A DNA stretch of 64,000 nt, taken from positions 124,001 to 188,000 of the forward strand of contig NZ_JH600294.1 in NCBI RefSeq assembly GCF_000245335.1, in the 5' to 3' direction. The position numbers and the translations under genes are program-made. Every line of letters starts with the position of its first letter. The stretch's first letter is position 1. The notes below the pieces were generated by a model. It ran no database searches, was not told the origin of the DNA, and saw only the letters and a program-made list of their open reading frames with translations. Below are positions 49,068 to 56,081 of this stretch, in pieces. Source of the stretch: Bacillus mojavensis RO-H-1 = KCTC 3706. GTDB taxonomy: Bacteria > Bacillota > Bacilli > Bacillales > Bacillaceae.

Positions 49068-49104
49068 AAAAAAGACAATGGACGTATCAACCACCATTGC
49101 CCTT
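49068..49104 (-). terminator. Terminator of tRNA-Arg
   Basis: Minus strand: GGGCAATGG ... CCATTGTC (one G-T pair) then TTTTTT, starting 13 bases beyond the tRNA 3' end. Confidence 0.75.
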
Positions 49105-49116
49105 TTGTTTTTATTA

Positions 49117-49189
49117 CGCTCTAGGAGAGATTCGAACTCCCGACCTGCAGTTTAGGAAACTGCTGCACTATCCGCTGTGCTACTAGAGC
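49117..49189 (-). tRNA. trnQ-Arg: tRNA-Arg (anticodon CCU)
   Basis: Complete 73-nt cloverleaf on the minus strand: acceptor GCTCTAG/CTAGAGC, D arm GCAC/GTGC, anticodon stem GCAGT/ACTGC with loop TTCCTAA (anticodon CCT at 49154-49156), T arm GGGAG/CTCTC with loop TTCGAAT, discriminator G. CCA is not encoded. It reads the rare codon AGG. It is an isolated tRNA gene with its own promoter and terminator, next to an integrase-like gene. Confidence 0.97.
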
Positions 49190-49204
49190 TTTTTTAATAT
49201 CTAT

Positions 49205-49233
49205 ATAGTAGCTCCGATTGTCACGATTTTCAA
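49205..49233 (-). promoter_or_regulatory. Promoter of tRNA-Arg
   Basis: TTGAAA - 17 bases - TACTAT on the minus strand, with the -10 box 15 bases before the tRNA 5' end, just after the yoeC stop codon. Confidence 0.7.
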
Positions 49234-49243
49234 GCCATTTGAT

Positions 49244-49789
49244 TTACAGCCCTCCAAATACCTTATAAGCAGCTCTTGTTGTATCTTCATCGATTCCAAT
49301 ATAACGCATTGTAATTGAGGGTGATGAATGATTAAGAATTCTCTGCAGCTCAGCGATATCTTTTGTCCGCTGGTAGAAGTGATAGCCAAATGTTTTCCGG
49401 AGCGTATGGGTCCCTATTTCCTCAAGTCCGCACGCTTCGGCTGCCTCTCTTAAAATTCTGTATGCCTGAATGCGTGAAATTGGCTTTCTGGTTCGGACAG
49501 ATTTAAATAGGTATTCATTTTCTTTCATATCTTTCGTATACTCGTGTATTTCTGCTTTCAAAGATTCTAAAATGAGAATCTTCCTTTTCTTTTTAGTTTT
49601 GCTTTCAGTCGCCCATAAATGGTCTTTATTTCTGACGTCTTTCACTTGAAGCGGCAAAATATCAGAAATTCGGAGCGCGCTGTTAATGCCGAAAATAAAC
49701 AAAAAATAATCACGCTTGTTTTTGCTGTGTAAATAATGTTTTACATCTTGAATTTTCTCTAAACTGCGGATCGGCTGTACAATATGCAT
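49244..49789 (-). CDS. yoeC: Small tyrosine recombinase/integrase YoeC
   Basis: Phage-integrase family protein of 181 residues that holds little more than the catalytic domain; the N-terminal core-binding domain of full integrases is absent. Seen: Arg I in NSALRISDILPL, a basic beta-hairpin (TKKKRKILIL) with the conserved Lys, HTLRKTFGYH (His-x-x-Arg), ILNHSSPSIT and the nucleophile Tyr in TMRYIGID, so the whole R-K-H-R-H-Y set is present. ATG 49789 is 7 bases after AAGGAG. It lies directly upstream of tRNA-Arg and downstream of an excisionase-like gene and a perfect palindrome, the usual company of an integrative element. It may be a domesticated or relic recombinase; activity is unknown. 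Confidence 0.88.
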   Translation of the reverse strand: MHIVQPIRSLEKIQDVKHYLHSKNKRDYFLFIFGINSALRISDILPLQVKDVRNKDHLWATESKTKKKRKILILESLKAEIHEYTKDMKENEYLFKSVRTRKPISRIQAYRILREAAEACGLEEIGTHTLRKTFGYHFYQRTKDIAELQRILNHSSPSITMRYIGIDEDTTRAAYKVFGGL

Positions 49790-49879
49790 CAAAAAACTCC
49801 TTAAAAACCGTTATGTAACGTTTTGAGGTCTATGTTACTATTATAGCGGAAAAACGTTGAATGTCAAAGTCCGGGAGCA

Positions 49880-49913
49880 CTTATGTAACATAATATACAT
49901 AGTGTTACATAAG
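49880..49913. repeat. Perfect palindrome with 11-bp arms upstream of yoeC
   Basis: CTTATGTAACA and its exact complement TGTTACATAAG are separated by 12 bases. Related half-sites occur nearer yoeC: TTATGTAACG (49811-49820) and TATGTTACTA (49831-49840). They could be recombinase or repressor binding sites (inference). Confidence 0.8.
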
Positions 49914-49969
49914 CGGGAAGAAGATCTCTTGAAACACCCTACCCTCTTAAAAGGTGTTTTCGGCCTTAT

Positions 49970-50095
49970 ATGGAGCTTTTTCGACCATTGAGACAAATTA
50001 CTATAGACCTTCCTAAAAAAGTTCTTAAAACGAAATCTGATGCTTCTCTTTTTGAGATGCTCTTAAAAAAATATACAAAAAAAGACACAATTTGA
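49970..50095 (+). CDS. Possible 41-residue protein between yoeC and yoeD
   Basis: Open frame from ATG 49970 to TGA 50093-50095. The start has AAAAGGTG 13 bases upstream, rather far; an internal TTG (49991) is an alternative. The product is basic, with an ITIDLPKKVLKTK segment followed by a helix-like SLFEMLLKKYTKK, a layout resembling the beta-strand and helix of small ribbon-helix-helix regulators, but too short to assign. It runs opposite to yoeC and yoeD and ends inside the yoeD terminator hairpin. No known family recognised. Confidence 0.35.
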   Translation: MELFRPLRQITIDLPKKVLKTKSDASLFEMLLKKYTKKDTI

Positions 50096-50104
50096 AATTG
50101 CGTC
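50076..50104 (-). terminator. Terminator of yoeD
   Basis: Minus strand GACGCAATTT / AAATTGTGTC followed by TTTTTTT, directly after the yoeD stop. Confidence 0.8.
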
Positions 50105-50335
50105 CTAGTCTTCATCCTTCACATCGACATCTTCCAGAATCGGCTCATTTAATATTTCCTGCACGAGCGCTTTATAATTTTCCAGCTGTTCAAGATGTGT
50201 TTTGAATTGTCCTTTATAAATTAAAAATTGATCACCGTCATGCACGGTGCGTATTTTTCCTTCGAGTACCAAATTTTTAATATAATCCTCTGAAAGATTT
50301 GTATATTCTGCTGTTTCTTTAATGGTTAGATACAT
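50105..50335 (-). CDS. yoeD: Excisionase-like DNA-binding protein YoeD
   Basis: 76-residue helix-turn-helix protein of the excisionase/MerR-like (HTH_17) type. Seen: MYLTIKETAEYTNLSEDYIKNLV, the classic recognition pattern of this family, followed by a beta wing (GKIRTVHDGDQFLI) and an acidic C-terminal helix (EPILEDVDVKDED). The start ATG 50335 is preferred over an upstream frame from 50359 because AAAGGA stands about 9 bases upstream. It is paired with the recombinase yoeC, 313 bases away on the same strand, suggesting an excision/integration module; no target has been shown. Confidence 0.85.
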   Translation of the reverse strand: MYLTIKETAEYTNLSEDYIKNLVLEGKIRTVHDGDQFLIYKGQFKTHLEQLENYKALVQEILNEPILEDVDVKDED

Positions 50336-50526
50336 ATGGGGGGGTCCTTTCTGTTTCAATGATCCAATCGATGGTTCTACTATAGCACATGACTCACCCC
50401 AATATAATCAATTTCACACAGAAATATGGCTGAATGCTATAGATAATATACCATTTGTCACTTGTGAAACCGCTGTATTTTTTTTACGCTAAGATTGTAA
50501 CATAACAGCTTAATAGGAGGGAGAAC

Positions 50527-52290
50527 ATGAAAAAAACATGGAACGTCTGTTTAGCAGCCCTGCTTAGTGTTCTGTTAGTCGCTGGAAGTGCTCCATTTCA
50601 CGCGGAAGCTAAAAAGCCGCCCAAAGGCTATGACGAGTACAAGCAAGTAGATGTAGGCAAAGACGGAATGGTTGCAACTGCGCATCCTCTCGCTTCAGAG
50701 ATCGGGGCTGACATCTTGAAAAAAGGCGGAAATGCCATTGACGCGGCGGTTGCCATTCAGTTTGCGCTTAATGTCACAGAACCGATGATGTCAGGCATTG
50801 GCGGCGGCGGTTTTATGATGGTGTATGACGGAAAAACAAAAGATACGACGATCATCGACAGCCGCGAACGCGCTCCCGCAGGCGCAACTCCGGATATGTT
50901 TCTCGATGAAAACGGCAAAGCGATACCTTTCTCTGAACGTGTCACAAAAGGTACTGCCGTTGGTGTTCCGGGTACTCTAAAAGGGCTGGAAAAAGCTTTG
51001 GATAAATGGGGAACCCGTTCGATGAAACAATTAATTTCCCCCTCTATTAAACTCGCTGATAAAGGCTTTCCGATTGATTCAGTGTTAGCAAATGCGATTT
51101 CTGATTATCAGGAAAAATTATCACGGACTGCCGCAAAGGATGTATTTCTGCCGAATGGCGAGCCGCTTAAAGAAGGTGATACTCTCATTCAAAAAGATTT
51201 GGCCAAAACCTTTAAGCTCATTCGTTCGAAAGGCATAGACGCTTTTTATGAAGGCAAATTTGCCAAAGCGCTTTCTGATACGGTTCAGGATTTCGGTGGA
51301 TCAATGACCAAAAAAGATTTAGAAAATTATGATATTACAATTGACGAACCGATTTGGGGGGAATATCAAGGCTATCAAATTGCAACGACTCCTCCTCCAA
51401 GCTCTGGCGGCGTTTTCTTACTGCAAATGCTGAACATTCTCGATGATTTTAACCTTTCACAATATGATATCCGCTCATGGGAAAAATACCATCTGCTCGC
51501 TGAAACCATGCATTTGTCTTACGCTGACCGTGCGGCTTATGCAGGCGATCCCGAATTTGTAAATGTTCCTCTCAAAGGTTTGCTTCACCCCGACTATATA
51601 AAAGAGCGCCAGCAATTAATCAGTTTAGATGAAGTCAACAAAAAACCAAAAGCCGGTGATCCTTGGAAATACGAAGAAGGAACCGCAAACTATAAGCAAG
51701 TCGAACAGCCGAGTGATAAAGTAGACGGCCAAACGACACACTTTACCGTCGCGGACCGCTGGGGCAATGTTGTTTCCTATACCACAACAATTGAACAGCT
51801 GTTTGGAACAGGCATTATGGTTCCTGATTACGGGGTCATTTTAAACAATGAACTAACAGATTTTGATGCGGTTCCAGGCGGAGCCAACGAAGTTCAGCCG
51901 AACAAGCGGCCTTTAAGCAGCATGACTCCGACGATTTTGTTTAAAGATGACAAACCAGTTCTCACCGTCGGATCTCCTGGAGGGGCAACGATTATTTCTT
52001 CCGTGCTGCAAACCATCTTCTTTAATATCGAATATGGAATGGAATTAAAAGCAGCGGTTGAAGAGCCGAGAATTTACACAAACAGTATGAGCTCCTACAG
52101 ATACGAAGACGGAGTTCCAGAGGATGCACTCAGCAAATTAAAAGACATGGGCCATAAATTCGGCACAAGTCCAGTGGACATCGGAAACGTGCAAAGCATT
52201 TTTATCGACCGTGAAAACGGCACCTTCAAAGGAGTAGCTGATTCAAGCAGAAACGGCGCAGCAATCGGAATTAATTTGAAACATAAATAA
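50527..52290 (+). CDS. ggt: Gamma-glutamyltransferase Ggt
   Basis: Secreted enzyme that hydrolyses or transfers gamma-glutamyl groups from glutathione, glutamine or poly-gamma-glutamate. 587 residues. Seen: signal peptide with hydrophobic core VCLAALLSVLLVAGSAPFHA (cut near residue 28), the large-subunit substrate Arg in DSRERAPAGA near residue 113, and the autoprocessing site DGQ-TTHFTV, where Thr403 becomes the N-terminal nucleophile of the small subunit. Also GGGGFMM (residues about 92-98) and the substrate-binding region RPLSSMTPT and GSPGGATI. SD TAGGAGGGAGAAC. It has its own terminator and faces yofA. In this group it is a stationary-phase enzyme of extracellular glutamate recovery. Confidence 0.96.
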   Translation: MKKTWNVCLAALLSVLLVAGSAPFHAEAKKPPKGYDEYKQVDVGKDGMVATAHPLASEIGADILKKGGNAIDAAVAIQFALNVTEPMMSGIGGGGFMMVYDGKTKDTTIIDSRERAPAGATPDMFLDENGKAIPFSERVTKGTAVGVPGTLKGLEKALDKWGTRSMKQLISPSIKLADKGFPIDSVLANAISDYQEKLSRTAAKDVFLPNGEPLKEGDTLIQKDLAKTFKLIRSKGIDAFYEGKFAKALSDTVQDFGGSMTKKDLENYDITIDEPIWGEYQGYQIATTPPPSSGGVFLLQMLNILDDFNLSQYDIRSWEKYHLLAETMHLSYADRAAYAGDPEFVNVPLKGLLHPDYIKERQQLISLDEVNKKPKAGDPWKYEEGTANYKQVEQPSDKVDGQTTHFTVADRWGNVVSYTTTIEQLFGTGIMVPDYGVILNNELTDFDAVPGGANEVQPNKRPLSSMTPTILFKDDKPVLTVGSPGGATIISSVLQTIFFNIEYGMELKAAVEEPRIYTNSMSSYRYEDGVPEDALSKLKDMGHKFGTSPVDIGNVQSIFIDRENGTFKGVADSSRNGAAIGINLKHK

Positions 52291-52298
52291 AAAAAGAA

Positions 52299-52335
52299 AA
52301 ACTGTACTCGTTTTTGCCGAGTACAGTTTTTCTAT
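52299..52335 (+). terminator. Terminator of ggt
   Basis: Long perfect stem AAAAACTGTACTCG / CGAGTACAGTTTTT around a short loop, starting within 10 bases of the ggt stop. Confidence 0.9.
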
Positions 52336-52575
52336 GGACGATTAATCATGCTCGCTGTCCTCGCAAACTCTTTAAGGTACGTATACCGTTCAATATAACA
52401 TCCAGACATGTGCCAGACAACAAATTGAATCGCATAAAGGTTTATCAGCTAATCAATTCAAATCCCTTAATGCTTTTTTGAAAATAGTTTCCAGCTTACG
52501 AAAACAAAAATCTATCCAAGCATCCCTCTGAATCTTCTCTTTTTGATTAGACTGATGGAATAAATTTGGTCTCAT
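52332..52575 (-). pseudogene. Unidentified degraded reading frame downstream of yofA
   Basis: On the minus strand an ATG at 52575 (inside the yofA 3' end) opens a 40-codon frame to TGA 52453-52455 with protein-like composition (KIQRDAWIDFCFRKLETIFK, then KALRDLN). In another frame, after about 52447, a second coherent stretch reads AIQFVVWHMSGCYIERYTYL and ends at 52332-52334. Together they could be one frameshifted small gene. I cannot name a family. There is no strong SD. Low confidence. Confidence 0.25.
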
Positions 52576-53410
52576 TCAATTCTGCAATAAACCGCTGAAA
52601 TGCACTGGTCATAAAAAAGTCTTTTCTGTAAATAAACACGACCGTCATATCCTGATATGATGCGGGAAGCTGGTGAACGTACACCTTTGGCGATAGCTGA
52701 GCAGGCAATGGCGACTTTGGCAGCAGCGCGTTCCCAAACCAGCGGAAACACTCTGATAACGGCTTCCAATGTGCCAAATTCTATGATTTTTGCTGTTGAA
52801 TACCTGCTTCCTCTAGTAATCTTTTGACTCTATCGCGATGAGAGCAGCCGGTTCCAAAAAAGAGCATTGGCAGCCGAAGCATGTCCTCTATCGCCCCTTC
52901 CTCCGCTGATATTAACACCAATTCCTCACGGGAAACAGGAATTTGTTTGATATCCGTGTATTCAACAGGACCGTACACAAAAGCGCCATCCACCTTATGA
53001 TCTAGAACTTGCCGAACCAAACTGTGCGTATCACCTGTGTTCACTGATAAATCAACTTCAGGAAAACGTCTGAGGAATGAAGCTGCATGTTCAGGCAGGT
53101 GAGTGACCGCTGTTGTTTCCAATGCTCCAAGCCGCAATGGCCCTTTCGGATGCTTATTTAATTGTGCTGATTTCTCAGCTTCGTCTAATAATGATAACAC
53201 TTGATCTGCGTATTGTAATAGGTTTTCCCCCGCAGCCGTTAACTTCATTCCACGATTTGTCCGGTGAAATAACTTGATATTCAGATCTGTTTCAAGCTTA
53301 TGGATTCTTGCTGTTACATTAGATTGAACATAATTCAGCTGCCGGGCTGCTTTTGATATACTTCCTTCACGGGCAACAGCCCGGAATATCTTTAATTCTC
53401 CACTTTCCAC
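52547..53410 (-). pseudogene. yofA: LysR-type regulator YofA, broken by three single-base deletions
   Basis: LysR transcription factor of about 288 residues. The first 205 residues are normal: HTH with FRAVAREGSISKAARQLNYV near residues 9-28, then the effector domain. From GTG 53410 (SD AAGGTGA) the frame stops after GIQQQKS (52781). Restoring one A in the A-run near 52790, one T near 52755 and one G near 52740 gives the usual family continuation: KIIEFGTLEAVIRCVSAGLG, then NALLPK, leading into LSPKVYVHQLP and the terminal FIAELNE to 52547. Each change is -1, so the original frame returns. yofA faces ggt and is divergent from yogA, 128 bases away. The orthologue is known to activate ftsW on entry to stationary phase. 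Either decayed or a cluster of base-call errors. Confidence 0.8.
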
Positions 53411-53538
53411 ACGCTGTCACCTTCTTGCAATGATTAAAAGTGATACCGACAATCATTTTTGTTCATTTTACTTGAAGAAAACCGCTGTGTAAAATATGTG
53501 AAGGTCATAGATTACGAGGGAATTAGGAGGCAGACGGC

Positions 53539-54528
53539 ATGAAAGCGGTTGTTCATAACGGAAAAAGCGGACTTCGGGGGTTAGTGTATCAGGACATCCC
53601 TTCTCAAAATCCCGGATACGGAGAAGTGAAAGTAAAGTTGAAAACGGCAGGATTAAATCATCGGGACCTGTTTCTCATGAACAATAAAACCGAACAAGAT
53701 CCTGAGTTTATTCTGGGCTCTGACGGTGCTGGCATGATTGAAGCGGTCGGTGAAGGTGTAAATGATCTGGCTGTTCATACAGAAGTGGTGATTTTACCGA
53801 CATTGAATTGGGAAGGAACAGATGATGTACCTCCTGTTCCGGATATTTTGGGAGGCCCTTCAAACGGAACACTTGCTGAATATGTGATCATTCCTTCACA
53901 AAACGCAGTGAAAAAACCTTCTTATCTATCCTGGGAGGAAGCAGGCGTTTTGCCATTATCAGCTCTGACCGCATATCGAGCACTTTTTACAAAGGGACAA
54001 TTAAAAAAAAGCGAGCATATTTTGATACCCGGAATTGGAAGCGGCGTTGCAACCTACGCGTTAATAATGGCTAAAGCAATTGGAGCAACTGTCAGCGTGA
54101 CTTCTCGAAGCCAGGAGAAAAGAAAAAGAGCAATACAATTAGGAGCTGACCATGCTTTTGACAGTTACAGCAATTGGTCTGAACATCTTCAAGGACAAAA
54201 AGCTGATGTCATTCTCGACAGCATAGGGCCGGCCCTCTTTTCAGAATACTTTGATCATGTGAAACCGAACGGCCGTATTGTCAGCTTTGGTGCAAGTTCG
54301 GGTAATAATCTCAGTTTTCCACTGCGGTCTTTATTCTTTCCGCAAATCAATCTATTGGGAACGTCAATGGGAAGTAGTGATGAATTTCATGAAATGCTGC
54401 ATTTTATGGAAAAACATAAACTTCGGCCCGTGCTTGACCGGACATATCCTATAGAACAAGCACATGAAGCATATACCAGAATGCAGGAAGGCAGCCAATT
54501 TGGGAACATCGGGATCACAATAGATTAA
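53539..54528 (+). CDS. yogA: Zinc-type alcohol dehydrogenase-like oxidoreductase YogA
   Basis: Medium-chain dehydrogenase/reductase family, predicted NADPH-dependent quinone or aldehyde reductase in the cytosol. 329 residues. Seen: GroES-like N-terminal domain with [11 protein letters not shown] near residue 42 and [15 protein letters not shown] near residue 66; Rossmann domain with [19 protein letters not shown] near residue 162 and [18 protein letters not shown], whose Arg after the second strand suggests NADP(H). The zinc-binding Cys/His set of true alcohol dehydrogenases is missing (HRDLF replaces CHTD), so despite the family label a zinc-free reductase is more likely. SD TAGGAGG. Divergent from yofA. 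Confidence 0.88.
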   Translation: MKAVVHNGKSGLRGLVYQDIPSQNPGYGEVKVKLKTAGLNHRDLFLMNNKTEQDPEFILGSDGAGMIEAVGEGVNDLAVHTEVVILPTLNWEGTDDVPPVPDILGGPSNGTLAEYVIIPSQNAVKKPSYLSWEEAGVLPLSALTAYRALFTKGQLKKSEHILIPGIGSGVATYALIMAKAIGATVSVTSRSQEKRKRAIQLGADHAFDSYSNWSEHLQGQKADVILDSIGPALFSEYFDHVKPNGRIVSFGASSGNNLSFPLRSLFFPQINLLGTSMGSSDEFHEMLHFMEKHKLRPVLDRTYPIEQAHEAYTRMQEGSQFGNIGITID

Positions 54529-54530
54529 AA

Positions 54531-54570
54531 AAGAAACCGGCTGACAAACAGTCCGGTTTCTTTTTTTATA
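54531..54570. terminator. Shared terminator between yogA and gltB
   Basis: AAAGAAACCGG ... CCGGTTTCTTTTTTT hairpin with A and T runs on either side, between the convergent genes yogA and gltB; likely works in both directions. Confidence 0.85.
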
Positions 54571-54583
54571 TAATCCCCTTTAT

Positions 54584-56065
54584 TTACGGCAGAACGGAAC
54601 TCCCCATCAAATACCGGTCAACTTCACGCGCCACTTCACGGCCTTCATTAATCGCCCATACGATTAAACTTTGCCCTCTTCTTGCATCCCCTGCGGCGAA
54701 AACACCATCGATATTTGTTTTATAATCCCCATATGCTGCGCTGATTTTGTTGTTATTAGAATCAACACCGAATTGTTTTAAAAGCGGCTGTTCTGTGCCT
54801 TCAAAGCCGATAGCGATAAAGACGAGCTGAGCAGGCCATACTTTTTCAGTTCCAGGCAGTTCACGGAACTCGTATTTTCCATGCTCATTTTTCACTTTCT
54901 CCATTTGAATCGTATGGAGCTCTTTCAATTTGCCGTTTTTATCGGCAACCAATTTTTTTGTTTGGATCGAATATTCTCTCGGATCTCTTCTAAATTTTGC
55001 TTCTGCTTCTTCATACGCATATTCAAGCGTAAAGACGTGAGGCTGTTCAGGCCACATATTATCATTTGTGCGAGCTGGAGGTAGTTTCGGGTGTTTGCCG
55101 AATTGGTGCACGCTTTTGGCTTTTTGGCGTAAAGCGGTAGCCACACAGTCAGCTCCTGTGTCTCCGCCTCCGATCACGATAACATCCTTCCCCTTCGCAT
55201 CAATGAATCGCTTGTCTTTAAAGTTAGAATCTAAGTAGCTTTTTGTAGCAAGCGTCAAGTAATCCATCGCGTAGTGAACACCTTTTGATTCGCGTCCCTC
55301 GATTAATAGATCGCGCTGTTTTTGAGCACCTGTGCAAAGGATTACAGCATCAAATTGCTCTTTCAGCTCATCAGCCGTTATATCAACGCCAATTTCCGTA
55401 TTTGTAACAAAATCGATTCCTTCTTGCGTCAGCAACTTAATACGGCGGTCGACAATTCCTTTTTCAAGTTTCATGTTTGGAATGCCGTAAGTTAAAAGTC
55501 CGCCCGCTCTGTCTGCGCGTTCAAATACAGTGACAGAATGTCCAGCCTGGTTCAGCTGGTCAGCACTCGCCAGTCCGGCTGGGCCCGACCCAACGACGGC
55601 AACTTTTTTGCCTGTTCGTTTTTTCGGAATTCTAGGTTGAATCCAGCCATTCTCAAACCCTTTATCGATAATGGTCCGTTCAATATTTTTAATTGATACG
55701 GCCGGGTCGGAAATCGCCAGTGTACATGAGCCTTCACAAGGAGCGGGACAAACCCGCCCTGTGAATTCAGGAAAGTTGTTTGTTTTTAAAAGCCTTTCTA
55801 ATGCTTCTTTCCATCTGCCTCTGTAGACAAGGTCGTTCCATTCAGGAATTAAGTTGTAAATCGGACAGCCGGATGTAAATCCGTTAATGTCAGCACCGAT
55901 CTGGCAAAACGGTGTACCGCAATCCATACACCGCGCCCCCTGCCGTTTCGACGCTTCTTCTGAAAAAGGAGCAGAATATTCCTTCCAGTCCTTTAAGCGA
56001 GTGAGAGGGTCTCGCTCAGCTGGTTTTTCTCGTTTGATTTCCATAAATCCAGTTGGTTTCCCCAT
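54584..56065 (-). CDS. gltB: Glutamate synthase (NADPH) small subunit GltB
   Basis: Feeds electrons from NADPH through FAD and Fe-S clusters to the large subunit, for glutamine + 2-oxoglutarate to two glutamates. 493 residues, normal. Seen: N-terminal Cys clusters RCMDCGTPFCQ near residue 45 and VCPAPCEGSCTLAI near 106, the FAD motif VAVVGSGPAGLASADQLN near 152, NADPH-binding VIVIGGGDTGADCVATALR near 295, and a second FAD motif DGVFAAGDARRGQSLIVWAI near 455. It starts 16 bases after the gltA stop with an AGGGGAGAGG-type SD, clearly cotranscribed with gltA. Confidence 0.96.
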   Translation of the reverse strand: MGKPTGFMEIKREKPAERDPLTRLKDWKEYSAPFSEEASKRQGARCMDCGTPFCQIGADINGFTSGCPIYNLIPEWNDLVYRGRWKEALERLLKTNNFPEFTGRVCPAPCEGSCTLAISDPAVSIKNIERTIIDKGFENGWIQPRIPKKRTGKKVAVVGSGPAGLASADQLNQAGHSVTVFERADRAGGLLTYGIPNMKLEKGIVDRRIKLLTQEGIDFVTNTEIGVDITADELKEQFDAVILCTGAQKQRDLLIEGRESKGVHYAMDYLTLATKSYLDSNFKDKRFIDAKGKDVIVIGGGDTGADCVATALRQKAKSVHQFGKHPKLPPARTNDNMWPEQPHVFTLEYAYEEAEAKFRRDPREYSIQTKKLVADKNGKLKELHTIQMEKVKNEHGKYEFRELPGTEKVWPAQLVFIAIGFEGTEQPLLKQFGVDSNNNKISAAYGDYKTNIDGVFAAGDARRGQSLIVWAINEGREVAREVDRYLMGSSVLP

Positions 56066-56081
56066 GTTCCTCTCCCCTTCC

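Noticed and set aside
52547..52777. Short ORFs (76 and 65 residues) after yofA as independent genes
   Set aside because: Both are out-of-frame pieces of the YofA C-terminus.
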